From NCBI GenBank assembly GCA_041547565.1, contig JBFEUI010000041.1, forward strand, positions 1 through 21,997: a stretch of 21,997 nucleotides of DNA, given 5' to 3'. The notes below the pieces were generated by a model. The model was not told the origin of the DNA. It saw only the letters and a list, made by a program, of their open reading frames with translations, and made no database searches. Within the stretch, counting starts at the first letter, position 1. Every line of letters begins with the position of its first letter. A program made the position numbers and the translations under genes. This document shows positions 7,756-16,196 of the stretch, in pieces. Source of the stretch: JBFEUI01 sp041547565. GTDB taxonomy: Bacteria; Pseudomonadota; Gammaproteobacteria; Thiohalomonadales; Thiohalomonadaceae.

Positions 7756-8379
7756 CTAATGTGCCGCATTGTGGGCATTTATCAGGCGTTTGACCTCATC
7801 GATATCTGCACGTGCCATGGGGCGGCCATCAACCGGGCTCAAGGGTGCCTGGCGGATGTCGTCGTAGGGGAAAACGGTAAGTTCAATCTTATGCTCCCCG
7901 GCCACGAATCGATACACTGGCAGGCTGCGGAAGCGGCCCGGGGAAAACTTCACACGCCGATCGTCAAGCTGGCAAGGGATATTCTGTTCCATCAAAAACA
8001 GTCCGACCTCTTCAGCCGTATGGGCAAACAGATGCAGGTTAATCGGGCTGTGTTCATCGGCACTGCCGTACAATACCGCACCGACCAGTCTGGGGCGAAA
8101 TGTCTCAAGTAGCCGCATGGCATGCAGGGCATTCTGTCGCAATCCTTGCAGGGCCTCAGCCTGGGAGGTGCCCCGGAACAGGCGTTGATACGCCATCAGT
8201 GCCTGCTCGATATCCTGGTTGCTGGGGAGGTTTCGCGTATTGTGTGGCAGATGCAGCTTTTCTGCCGCCTTGCGTTTGGCCAGAGCAAAATCACGCAAGC
8301 CGGTATCACTCATCAACTTTGCCGCCTCCTGGGCCAGTTGCTGACGCAGGCGGCTGTCAGGATGCGTGCGCCGGGCCAT
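7756..8379 (-). CDS. Conserved hypothetical protein, nucleotidyltransferase-like, downstream of ponA
   Basis: I recognise this only as a conserved gammaproteobacterial hypothetical protein of 207 residues. The N-terminal half is helical and basic, with a segment LAKRKAAEKL near 33-42. The second half begins with VLYGSADEHSPINLHLF (102-118), which resembles the GS-x(8-12)-D-x-D signature of small nucleotidyltransferases, followed by a beta-rich region. The two acidic residues expected after the GS pair appear to be Asn114 and His116, so if the fold assignment is right it may be catalytically degenerate. There is no signal peptide or membrane segment. It starts 6 bases after the ponA stop on the same strand, so it is probably in the ponA transcript. 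A link to cell-wall synthesis is inferred from position only. Confidence 0.75.
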   Translation of the reverse strand: MARRTHPDSRLRQQLAQEAAKLMSDTGLRDFALAKRKAAEKLHLPHNTRNLPSNQDIEQALMAYQRLFRGTSQAEALQGLRQNALHAMRLLETFRPRLVGAVLYGSADEHSPINLHLFAHTAEEVGLFLMEQNIPCQLDDRRVKFSPGRFRSLPVYRFVAGEHKIELTVFPYDDIRQAPLSPVDGRPMARADIDEVKRLINAHNAAH

Positions 8380-8385
8380 CGGCGG

Positions 8386-10920
8386 TCAAAACAACTGTGC
8401 CGGCAGTTCGCCGCCGGTGGTTGTCGAATCAGTCGGCGTCGACTCGGTAGCACCGTCCTGCATCGGTGGTTGCGGTGCATACTCTTCACGGAATATTTCA
8501 AATATCGCGTTGCTGTTGTCCGCCCCCGCGTATTCCCCCGTCTCCGGGTCAATGCGTACCGAAACCAGTCCGGCCGGTTGTTGCAGCGGCTTTTGCGGCA
8601 GCCCTTTAAGCGCCTCTTCCATGTACTCGATCCACATGGGCAGCGCTGCGCGTGCTCCTGTCTCCCGGTTGCCGAGCGGCCTGGGCGTGTCGAAACCGAC
8701 CCAGGCGGTGGTAACCACATCGGGGGTGAAGCCTGAAAACCATGCGTCACGTTGCTCGTTGGTGGTACCGGTCTTGCCGGCCAGGTCGTTGCGCTTGAGT
8801 TGCAGTGCTCGACGGCCGGTGCCGCGACGGATTACATCCTGCATCATTGAGGTGATCAGGTAGGTGTTTTGCAGTGAGATGGTGCGCGGCGCCGGACGTA
8901 GCGGTAGCGGTGCCGGCTCTGCCGTTGAGGGCGTGTCATCCCCCTCGCCTGTCATTGCCTCACCACCTTCATCCGGGGCGACAGTGAGGGCAGGCGTCTC
9001 TTCCGGTGTATCGGGGTTCTGGGACATTTCGCCGGCAGTTTCCGGGTTTGCCTCTTCCGTCTCGCCGCAGTCGTCACAGGCAACCAGCGGATTGGCCTGG
9101 TAGATAAGCTCGTCGTCAGGTCCCAGGATGCGCTCAATGAAATACGGTTCGATCAGGTAGCCACTGTTTGCCAGTACCGCATATCCCCTGACAATCTCGA
9201 AAGGTGTAATACTGGTGCTGCCCAGGGCCAGGGAGAGGTCCTTGGAGAGGGTGTCGGGATTAAAGCCAAAACCGCTTATATGCTTGATGGCGGTACCGAT
9301 GCCCGTGGCGCGCAGCAGGCGGATGGAAACCAGGTTGCGTGAGCGCACCAATGCCTCGCGCAGGCGTGTGGGGCCAAAAAAGCGACCGCTGTAGTTTTCC
9401 GGTCGCCACTCGCTCTCCAGATTGTCATCGTCAAAGACCACCGGTGCATCATTCAGGATACTGGCGGCGGTAAAACCGTTTTCCAGCGCTGCCGAATAGA
9501 CAAAGGGCTTGAAGTTGGAGCCGGGCTGGCGCTGTGCCTGGGTGATGCGGTTGAATTTGCTGCTGTAGAAGTCATAACCGCCGGCAAGTGCCAGTACCGC
9601 ACCGTCATAGGGTCTTAATGAGACCATGGCGCCTTCAACCTCAGGTTTTTGAGCCAGCTGCCAACTGCTGTCGGCCAACTGGCGGATGCGTACGATGTCA
9701 CCAGGCTTGATAATGTCGGAGGCCTGCTTGGGAGGTGGTGCCATATGGTTGTCGTCGATATAGCGTCTGGCCCATTCAAGACCCTGCCAGTTGAGCAGGA
9801 CAAGCCGACCATCGTGGTTGTATACCATTGCCGCCTTGTCACCGGTCTCCAGCACGATGGCAAGCTGGAGATCGGCGATGGTGTTGAGCCGGTCCAGTGC
9901 CTCCTGCCACAGTTGTTCGGCATTCTCTGCATCAAGGTTGATGTGCCCCTCAGGCCCACGATAGCCGTGACGGTGTTCATAGCCCATGAGTGCGTTTCTC
10001 AGAGCCCTGTTGGCGGCTTTCTGCAGACGCCCCTCAACAGTGGTGTAGACCTTGTAGCCCTCTGTATAGGCTGTTTTCCCGAAGCGTTGCACCATCTCGG
10101 CGCGCACCATCTCCGCGATATAGCCCGCCTCATATTCAACGGCCTGGGTATGCAGGCTGGCGCTAATGGGGGCGGCTGAGGCCATCTGATAGGTGTCATC
10201 ATCGATACGGTTCAGCTCATGCATGCGCCGCAGGACGTAGTTGCGCCGCGTTATGGCACGATCGGGATTTACAATGGGATTGAACGTGGAAGGTGCCTTG
10301 GGGAGGCCGGCGATCATCGCCAGCTGTGCAATCGTAAGCGCATCAAGCGGTTTGCCGTAATAGACCTGTGCGGCGGCAGCGACACCGTAGGAGCGGTGTC
10401 CCAGGTAGATCTTGTTCAGGTAGAGGGCGAGGATCTCCTCCTTTGTCAGTTTGTTCTCGATCTCAAGGGCAAGGATGATCTCCTTGAGTTTGCGGATGAT
10501 TGTTTTTTCGCGGGTGAGAAAGAAGTTGCGCGCCACCTGCATGGTGATGGTGCTGCCACCCTGGCGTTTTTCACCGGTCAGGATCATCTTGAATGCGGCC
10601 CGAATCAGACCCTGGTAGTCGACGCCCGGATGCTCGAAGAAGCGATCGTCCTCGGCCGCCAGGATGGCATCCACCATCGCCTGGGGAAATTCGTCGTAGC
10701 GTAACGGGAGGCGTTTTTTCTCGCCGAATTCTCCGATTAGCGAGTTTTCTTTGCTGTATATGCGTAGCGGGACCTGAAACTGGATGTCTTTGAGGCTCTC
10801 GGGATTGGGCAAATCACGGCCGAAATAGTGATAAATGCCTAATATGGCGGCTGTGCTGGTGATCCCGATCACAATTACGGCAAAAGCTGCTATGCGAAAA
10901 TACTTTTTGAGGGGTTTCAT
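8386..10920 (-). CDS. ponA: Penicillin-binding protein 1A, bifunctional glycosyltransferase/transpeptidase
   Basis: PBP1A polymerises and cross-links peptidoglycan in the periplasm while anchored in the inner membrane. The 844 residues show a short cytoplasmic start, a membrane segment (about 8-32), then the GT51 domain with catalytic Glu90 in EDDRFFEHPG and GGSTITMQ (121-128). The transpeptidase domain has SNFK (active Ser468, Lys471), SRN (527-529) and KTGTT (716-720). Between SRN and KTG, residues 612-681 form an insert that starts ACDDC (Cys615, Cys618) and continues as an acidic, Pro/Thr/Glu-rich low-complexity stretch. E. coli PBP1A, from memory, has a similar Cys-x-x-Cys at this point. 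The gene diverges from pilM, the usual gammaproteobacterial arrangement. It is also called mrcA. Confidence 0.97.
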   Translation of the reverse strand: MKPLKKYFRIAAFAVIVIGITSTAAILGIYHYFGRDLPNPESLKDIQFQVPLRIYSKENSLIGEFGEKKRLPLRYDEFPQAMVDAILAAEDDRFFEHPGVDYQGLIRAAFKMILTGEKRQGGSTITMQVARNFFLTREKTIIRKLKEIILALEIENKLTKEEILALYLNKIYLGHRSYGVAAAAQVYYGKPLDALTIAQLAMIAGLPKAPSTFNPIVNPDRAITRRNYVLRRMHELNRIDDDTYQMASAAPISASLHTQAVEYEAGYIAEMVRAEMVQRFGKTAYTEGYKVYTTVEGRLQKAANRALRNALMGYEHRHGYRGPEGHINLDAENAEQLWQEALDRLNTIADLQLAIVLETGDKAAMVYNHDGRLVLLNWQGLEWARRYIDDNHMAPPPKQASDIIKPGDIVRIRQLADSSWQLAQKPEVEGAMVSLRPYDGAVLALAGGYDFYSSKFNRITQAQRQPGSNFKPFVYSAALENGFTAASILNDAPVVFDDDNLESEWRPENYSGRFFGPTRLREALVRSRNLVSIRLLRATGIGTAIKHISGFGFNPDTLSKDLSLALGSTSITPFEIVRGYAVLANSGYLIEPYFIERILGPDDELIYQANPLVACDDCGETEEANPETAGEMSQNPDTPEETPALTVAPDEGGEAMTGEGDDTPSTAEPAPLPLRPAPRTISLQNTYLITSMMQDVIRRGTGRRALQLKRNDLAGKTGTTNEQRDAWFSGFTPDVVTTAWVGFDTPRPLGNRETGARAALPMWIEYMEEALKGLPQKPLQQPAGLVSVRIDPETGEYAGADNSNAIFEIFREEYAPQPPMQDGATESTPTDSTTTGGELPAQLF

Positions 10921-10964
10921 CGACTAATATTGCGGTTTCAGGTGTAAATGCCCATGTCGCTGGG

Positions 10965-10993
10965 ATTATATAGGTTTTAGGTTTGACGCACTA
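10965..10993 (-). promoter_or_regulatory. Candidate promoter of ponA
   Basis: On the minus strand a perfect TATAAT (10965-10970) lies about 45 bases before the ponA start codon. The hexamer 17 bases upstream, TAGTGC (10988-10993), is a poor -35, and no extended -10 TG is present. An activator or a weak promoter is possible. Confidence 0.4.
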
Positions 10994-11020
10994 CGATTGA
11001 AAAAAAGAAGAAATTATTTG

Positions 11021-11049
11021 TTGACCTATAGTTGACTGTGGTATTTAAT
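11021..11049 (+). promoter_or_regulatory. Candidate sigma-70 promoter of the pilMNOPQ operon
   Basis: TTGACC (11021-11026) and TTTAAT (11044-11049) are separated by exactly 17 bases, each matching the sigma-70 consensus at 5 of 6. The start site would be near 11056, with a leader of about 40 bases carrying AAAGGGA just before the pilM ATG. Confidence 0.6.
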
Positions 11050-11095
11050 GTTGTTAAACAGGAATCTAATGTAACCACGGATATATAAAGGGAAA

Positions 11096-12169
11096 ATGGT
11101 TCTGCTGCCTCAATTTCTGAAAAAGAAGAACCCGCCAATCATCGGGCTCGATATCAGCACCACGGCTATCAAGTTGCTGGAGTTGAGTAGAAGTGGCGAT
11201 CGCTACCGCGTGGAAAGCTATGCGGTGGAGCCGCTGCCTCCCAACTCCGTGATAGAAAAAAATATTTCTGATGTCGAGGCTGTGGGGGAAGCGATAAAAC
11301 GCGCCGTCAAGCGCTCAGGCACGCGTGCCAAATTCGCTGCCGCGGCCGTTGCGGGTTCATCGGTTATCACCAAGGTCATCTCCATGCCCGCCTCGCTGTC
11401 GGATGAGGATATGGAAGGGCAGATTGAGCTGGAGGCCGACCAATACATCCCCTATCCGCTGGAGGAGGTCAATCTCGATTTTGAGGTGCTTGGCCCCTCT
11501 GACGAGGACCCCGAGCGGGTTGATGTGTTGCTTGCCGCCTCTCGCAGTGAGAACGTTGAGGTGCGCGTCGACGCCATTGAATATGCAGGGTTGACTGCCA
11601 AGGTAATCGATGTCGAGGCCTATGCAATGGAAAATGCGTTTTCACTGCTAAAGGGCCAGCTTGAAGACCGCGGTCTGGACAAGACCATTGCCGTAGTCGA
11701 TATCGGCGCGACGATGACCACACTCAATGTACTGCACGACCTGAAAACCATCTATACCCGGGAACAGGTATTTGGAGGCAAGCAGTTGACTGAGGAGATT
11801 CAGCGCCGTTACGGACTCTCTTATGAGGAAGCCGGCATGGCGAAGCGCCAGGGCGGGTTGCCTGATAACTACATCCCTGAGGTGCTGGATCCCTTCAAGG
11901 AAGCCATGGCGCAGCAGGTCAGTCGCTCACTGCAGTTTTTCTTCTCCTCCAGCCCTTACAACACTGTCGATCACATCATTCTTGCCGGGGGCAGTTCTTC
12001 GATACCGGGTGTCGATGAACTTATAGAAGAGAAGCAGGGTGTGACCGCCTCGGTGGCCAATCCGTTCTCCAACATGGTGATTGCCCCAAAGATAAAAGCA
12101 CAGGTGCTGAGTAACGATGCACCGGCACTGATGATTGCCTGTGGTTTGGCATTGAGGAGTTTTGACTGA
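11096..12169 (+). CDS. pilM: Type IV pilus assembly protein PilM
   Basis: PilM is a cytoplasmic actin-like ATP-binding protein that binds the PilN N-terminus and couples the pilus motor ATPases to the inner-membrane PilN-PilO-PilP complex. The 357 residues show the actin/FtsA-type nucleotide motifs: GLDISTTAIK near 17-26 (phosphate 1), VVDIGATMTTL near 200-210 (phosphate 2) and LAGGSSSIPG near 296-305 (adenosine). No membrane segment is present. The ATG is preceded by AAAGGGA. The stop TGA overlaps the pilN start (TGATG), indicating translational coupling in the pilMNOPQ operon. Confidence 0.96.
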   Translation: MVLLPQFLKKKNPPIIGLDISTTAIKLLELSRSGDRYRVESYAVEPLPPNSVIEKNISDVEAVGEAIKRAVKRSGTRAKFAAAAVAGSSVITKVISMPASLSDEDMEGQIELEADQYIPYPLEEVNLDFEVLGPSDEDPERVDVLLAASRSENVEVRVDAIEYAGLTAKVIDVEAYAMENAFSLLKGQLEDRGLDKTIAVVDIGATMTTLNVLHDLKTIYTREQVFGGKQLTEEIQRRYGLSYEEAGMAKRQGGLPDNYIPEVLDPFKEAMAQQVSRSLQFFFSSSPYNTVDHIILAGGSSSIPGVDELIEEKQGVTASVANPFSNMVIAPKIKAQVLSNDAPALMIACGLALRSFD

Positions 12170-12726
12170 TGGCACATATCAATCTGTTGCCATGGCGCGA
12201 GGAGTTGCGCAAGCAGAGACAGCGCGAGTTCGCCACAATTGCCGGCGGCTCTGCAATGGCCATGGTGCTTGTTGTTGTCTATGTGCACATGCACATCAAC
12301 GGCATGATTGAGGCGCAGGAGGGCAGAAATACCTACCTGCGTAATGAAATTACCCAGGTTGAAAAGAAGATTAAGGAAATCGAGGACCTGGAAAAACAGA
12401 AGCAGCAGCTTATTGCGCGCATGCGCATTATCGAGCAGTTGCAACGTAACCGGCCGGAGATCGTACGCCGATTCGATGAACTGGTTCGTCTGGTGCCGAA
12501 GGGCTTGTATATGAATTCCCTGTCACAAAAAGGGGACACCCTGACATTTGAGGGGGTGGCCCAATCGAACGCGCGGGTGTCGGCATTTATGCGAAATCTG
12601 GATGATTCGGCCTCGTTTGAGAGACCGAGTCTGGAGTTTATCGAAACCTCCGCCTCCAAGTCGCAGGTCGGTAAGAGTCGAAAGTTCAGGCTTTCAGTCA
12701 AGCAAGTCAGTGCACAGAAAGAGTAG
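12169..12726 (+). CDS. pilN: Type IV pilus assembly protein PilN
   Basis: PilN is a bitopic inner-membrane protein that dimerises with PilO and docks PilM on its cytoplasmic tail. The 185 residues begin with the conserved INLLPWR (4-10), the known PilM-binding motif. A membrane segment follows at about 21-41, then a charged coiled coil (about 46-95) and a periplasmic ferredoxin-like domain near 100-180. The start overlaps the pilM stop, and five bases separate the stop from pilO. Confidence 0.95.
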   Translation: MAHINLLPWREELRKQRQREFATIAGGSAMAMVLVVVYVHMHINGMIEAQEGRNTYLRNEITQVEKKIKEIEDLEKQKQQLIARMRIIEQLQRNRPEIVRRFDELVRLVPKGLYMNSLSQKGDTLTFEGVAQSNARVSAFMRNLDDSASFERPSLEFIETSASKSQVGKSRKFRLSVKQVSAQKE

Positions 12727-12731
12727 GCGTT

Positions 12732-13391
12732 ATGGATATCAATCTTTCTGAATTAAACAATCTGGATTTCAATAACATAGGCAGTTGGCCTGTTGCGGCG
12801 AAAGCTGTTTTGGTCATCGTATTGTGTGCCTCCGTTCTCGGTGCAGGTTATTACTTCGATACCCAGGAACAACAGGTGAGGCTGGAGAAGGTTAGACAAA
12901 CTGAAACAAGTTTGCGTGCCGAGTTTGAGAAAAAGCAAGCCAAGGCGGCAAACCTGGATGCCTACAAGCAACAGATGAAGGAAATGGAAGAATCCTTCGG
13001 CACCATGTTGCGGCAGTTGCCGAGCAAGACCGAGGTGGCCGATCTGCTGGTAGATGTTACCCAAACGGGTCTTGCTAGCGGTCTCGAATTCTCACTGTTC
13101 AAGCCGCAAAATGAAATCCCCCAGGAGTTCTATGCCGAGTTGCCGATAGTGTTGAATGTTGCCGGAAACTATCACCAGTTTGGCAGCTTCGTCAGTGGTG
13201 TCGCCGCTCTTCCCAGAATCGTCACATTGCACGATATCAAGATCAGTCGGCACAAGGAAAAGGAATCAGGAGAAGAAACACTTCTCATGGAGGCAACGGC
13301 GAAGACCTACCGCTACCTCGAGGATGAAGAGATCGCGGCACTAGGAAATGCAAATGCGAGCAAGAAAAAGGCGGGAAGGAAAAAGCGTTAG
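12732..13391 (+). CDS. pilO: Type IV pilus assembly protein PilO
   Basis: PilO has the same topology as PilN: a short cytoplasmic start, a membrane segment (about 20-42), a coiled coil (about 43-90) and a periplasmic domain. It forms the PilN-PilO heterodimer that binds PilP. The 219 residues fit the family. LPSKTEVADLLVDVTQ (99-114) and the segment FYAELPIVLNVAGNYHQ are typical. The C-terminus ends in a very basic tail (KKKAGRKKR). GAGTAGG precedes the ATG. Confidence 0.95.
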   Translation: MDINLSELNNLDFNNIGSWPVAAKAVLVIVLCASVLGAGYYFDTQEQQVRLEKVRQTETSLRAEFEKKQAKAANLDAYKQQMKEMEESFGTMLRQLPSKTEVADLLVDVTQTGLASGLEFSLFKPQNEIPQEFYAELPIVLNVAGNYHQFGSFVSGVAALPRIVTLHDIKISRHKEKESGEETLLMEATAKTYRYLEDEEIAALGNANASKKKAGRKKR

Positions 13392-13400
13392 TGACTCGGT

Positions 13401-14003
13401 ATGGGAAATACAGAGAATTATAAAATGATTGGCAATATAACCAAGATGGCAGGCCATGGAGTCAGAGGCGGGGCAGTGGTTGCAGGGATAATAAAACTGT
13501 TTGTTGTCGTTTTGGCGTCGAGTATGCTTGTCGCCTGTGCTTCGGACAACAAGGACGACCTTTTGCGCTATGTCAAAAGCGTGAAGAGCAAAAAGGCAGG
13601 AAGGATTGCGCCGCTACCTGAATTTAAGACATATGAAAGTTTTTCCTATCATGCAGGGGAATTGCGCGACCCGTTTGATCCGTTTGAAGACAAGGGTGAA
13701 GAAAAGGTCGTTGACACGGGAATAGGGTTGCGCCCGGATGTCACCAGGCATAAAGAGGCACTGGAAGATTTCCCGCTCGATACACTCCACTTCGTGGGAC
13801 ATCTTGAACGCGGTGGAAACACCTGGGCCATTGTTACTGCTCCGGATGGTTTGGTCTATCGGGTAAAAACAGGCAACTATGTTGGTCAGAACCATGGCAA
13901 GATTAATATGATTAGTGAATCCAGGATCGATATCGTCGAGATTGTACCTGACGGTATGGGTGGGTGGATTGAGCGTGAAGCTGCGCTCAGCTTAACGGAA
14001 TAG
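13401..14003 (+). CDS. pilP: Type IV pilus lipoprotein PilP
   Basis: PilP is an inner-membrane-anchored periplasmic lipoprotein that links PilN/PilO to the N0 domain of the PilQ secretin. The 200 residues have a hydrophobic signal ending in the lipobox LVAC with Cys46. The conserved RDPFDPF follows near residues 89-95, then the beta-sandwich domain with VGHLERGGNTWAIV and DGLVYRVKTGNYVGQNHGKI. The family signal is usually shorter, so starts at Met9 (13425) or Met16 (13446) are possible. None of the three has a strong ribosome binding site. Confidence 0.93.
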   Translation: MGNTENYKMIGNITKMAGHGVRGGAVVAGIIKLFVVVLASSMLVACASDNKDDLLRYVKSVKSKKAGRIAPLPEFKTYESFSYHAGELRDPFDPFEDKGEEKVVDTGIGLRPDVTRHKEALEDFPLDTLHFVGHLERGGNTWAIVTAPDGLVYRVKTGNYVGQNHGKINMISESRIDIVEIVPDGMGGWIEREAALSLTE

Positions 14004-14020
14004 TTTCAGGGGCCGGTATT

Positions 14021-16153
14021 ATGAAACTCCAGAAGGAAAATATGTTCGCATTCAATAAAGTGGCTGGCAGCACATTGTTTGGGCTGTTTTTACTCGTCTT
14101 TTCGCAACTAAGTCTGGCAGGAGACGGTTCGACGCTGGAGAGCCTGGAGTATACCTCCCTTGCGGGAGGGCAGTCGCAGCTACAACTGGGCTTTTCCGGT
14201 CCTGTGCCGGAGGCGGGTAGTTTTACCACCAACAATCCCGCGCGCCTGGTGATTGATCTGCCTGAAACCGCGCTGGCGGTGAAGCAGACACGGTATGCCT
14301 ATGATTCCGGTGCAGTACGTCATATCCGCCTGCTGGAAGCGGGTGGGCGCAGCCGCGTTGTACTCAACCTGGTAAAAAGCATCCCCTATGAGGTTCGGCA
14401 GGAGAAAAATTTCCTTTTCGTTGCCATGAAGAGCGGTACGGCGCAGCAGCAACATGCAATGGCCGCCAGCGCCACTGTCAGCAAGCAGTCCGATGCAGAG
14501 AGGCAGGAATCAGCCAGGAGTATCAATAATGTTGATTTCAGGCGTGGTCTGGACGGTGAGGGGAAGGTGCTGATATCCCTGACCGATCCCAACACGGTTG
14601 TGGATATGCAGCAAAAGGGACAGAAGATCGTCGTTGATTTCCTTGCCACCCAGTTGCCTGAAAGGCTGGAGCGCCGCCTGGATGTGGCTGACTTTGCAAC
14701 ACCGGTTACCTCCATCGATACGTTTGCCACAGCCAATGGCTCGCGTATGGTGATTACGCCGGCCGGCGATTATGAGCATCTCTCTTATCAGACAGACAAT
14801 CTGTACACCATTGATGTCAAGTTCATTCCGAAAGAGGAACTGGAGAAGAAAAAGAAAGAGAAGTTCGGTTATGTTGGCGAAAAACTCTCACTGAACTTCC
14901 AGAACATTGAGGTGCGCGCTGTACTGCAGTTGATCGCCGACTTCACCGGTCTGAACATTGTTGCCAGCGATACGGTGCAGGGCAATATCACATTGCGACT
15001 GAAGAATGTGCCCTGGGACCAGGCGCTGGATATCATTCTCAAGACCCGCGGATTGGGCATTCGCAAGACCGGAAACGTGATGCTGATCGCGCCTAATGAA
15101 GAGATAACGGCACGTGAGAAGCAGGAACTGGAGGCACAAAAGCAGAAAGAGGAATTGGCGCCTCTGAGGACAGATTTTTTCCAGGTTAACTACGCCAAGG
15201 CTGAGGAAATTGCTGCACTGTTGAAGGCCAAGGACAACAGCCTGCTTTCGGAGCGGGGGAGTGTCACCATCGATGAGCGCACCAACCTGTTGATGGTGCT
15301 GGATACGGCAGACAAGCTGGAAGAGATTGCACGTCTGGTGAAGAAGCTCGATATTCCCGTACGCCAGGTGCTGATCGAGTCGCGTATTGTTATCGCCAAT
15401 GATGACTTTAGTCGGGATATTGGTGCGCGCTTCGGCGTCAATACATGGGAGTTCGGCAGCGCCCAGAATCATTACTCATCCGGTACCGTCGAAGGGACCA
15501 GTGAGATGTGGGATTCCTATACAGATAATGCTGACGGTACTTTCGAGGTGGCTAGTCCGTTTGACCGTCTGAATGTCAATCTGCCGGTCTCAAATGCCGC
15601 AGGACAAATGGCCTTTGCGGTGCTCACTGGGGATTATCTGGTCGACCTGGAGCTCTCCGCCATGCAGAAAGAGGGTGAAGGCGAACTTATCTCCAATCCT
15701 CGCGTGGTGACCTCGAACCAGAAGGAGGCGCTCATTGAGCAGGGCGTGGAGATTCCCTATCTTGAGGCCTCATCCAGTGGTGCGACGAATGTCTCATTTA
15801 AAAAGGCGGTACTGAGTCTGAAAGTGACGCCGCAGATCACACCTGATGACCGCGTGATTATGGACCTGGCCGTCAACAAGGATAGTGTGGGAACGGTATT
15901 TAACGGCGTGCCCAGTATCAATACTCGGGAAGTCAATACCCAGGTGCTGGTCGATAGCGGGCAGACCGTGGTGCTCGGTGGCATCTATGAGCAGGAGTGG
16001 TACGATGAGGAAGACAAGGTGCCGGTCCTGGGGGATATTCCTGTGCTTGGCGTCTTGTTCAAGCAGACCCGCAAGAAGGATGCTAAGAAGGAACTGCTGA
16101 TCTTCGTGACGCCGAAGATACTCAAGGAAGGACTCCTGGCGCATTTCGATTAA
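14021..16153 (+). CDS. pilQ: Type IV pilus outer-membrane secretin PilQ
   Basis: PilQ forms the multimeric outer-membrane pore through which the pilus passes. The 710 residues have a signal peptide (cleavage near Ala33), two AMIN domains that bind peptidoglycan (about 38-136 and 168-268), the N0/STN domain (about 286-358), an N1 domain (about 383-445) and the secretin core (about 449-703). The core includes SNPRVVTSNQKEA and the C-terminal signature VPVLGDIPVLGVLFKQT. Two starts are credible: ATG 14021, preceded by AGGGG, and ATG 14042, preceded by AGAAGGA at a better distance. Both leave a usable signal peptide. It closes the pilus operon and is followed 43 bases later by aroK. Confidence 0.96.
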   Translation: MKLQKENMFAFNKVAGSTLFGLFLLVFSQLSLAGDGSTLESLEYTSLAGGQSQLQLGFSGPVPEAGSFTTNNPARLVIDLPETALAVKQTRYAYDSGAVRHIRLLEAGGRSRVVLNLVKSIPYEVRQEKNFLFVAMKSGTAQQQHAMAASATVSKQSDAERQESARSINNVDFRRGLDGEGKVLISLTDPNTVVDMQQKGQKIVVDFLATQLPERLERRLDVADFATPVTSIDTFATANGSRMVITPAGDYEHLSYQTDNLYTIDVKFIPKEELEKKKKEKFGYVGEKLSLNFQNIEVRAVLQLIADFTGLNIVASDTVQGNITLRLKNVPWDQALDIILKTRGLGIRKTGNVMLIAPNEEITAREKQELEAQKQKEELAPLRTDFFQVNYAKAEEIAALLKAKDNSLLSERGSVTIDERTNLLMVLDTADKLEEIARLVKKLDIPVRQVLIESRIVIANDDFSRDIGARFGVNTWEFGSAQNHYSSGTVEGTSEMWDSYTDNADGTFEVASPFDRLNVNLPVSNAAGQMAFAVLTGDYLVDLELSAMQKEGEGELISNPRVVTSNQKEALIEQGVEIPYLEASSSGATNVSFKKAVLSLKVTPQITPDDRVIMDLAVNKDSVGTVFNGVPSINTREVNTQVLVDSGQTVVLGGIYEQEWYDEEDKVPVLGDIPVLGVLFKQTRKKDAKKELLIFVTPKILKEGLLAHFD

Positions 16154-16196
16154 ACACGATACCAGGACATACAAGGTCCGAAAGCAGTAACTTATT

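Larger units (their letters stand above)
10921..11095. promoter_or_regulatory. Divergent AT-rich promoter region between ponA and pilM
   Basis: This 175-base region is much richer in A and T than the flanking genes and must carry the start signals for two opposite operons. It holds the candidate pilM and ponA promoters listed separately and a purine-rich run near 11000-11013. Two GTTGAC copies (11020-11025 and 11031-11036) are spaced 11 bases apart over the pilM -35 region. Confidence 0.7.

Noticed and set aside
7735..7765. Bidirectional terminator between mdh and the convergent gene
   Set aside because: Two small inverted repeats are present (GCGGT/ACCGC and GGCACA/TGTGCC), but stems are 5-6 bp, one loop is only two bases and there is no T-run on either strand.
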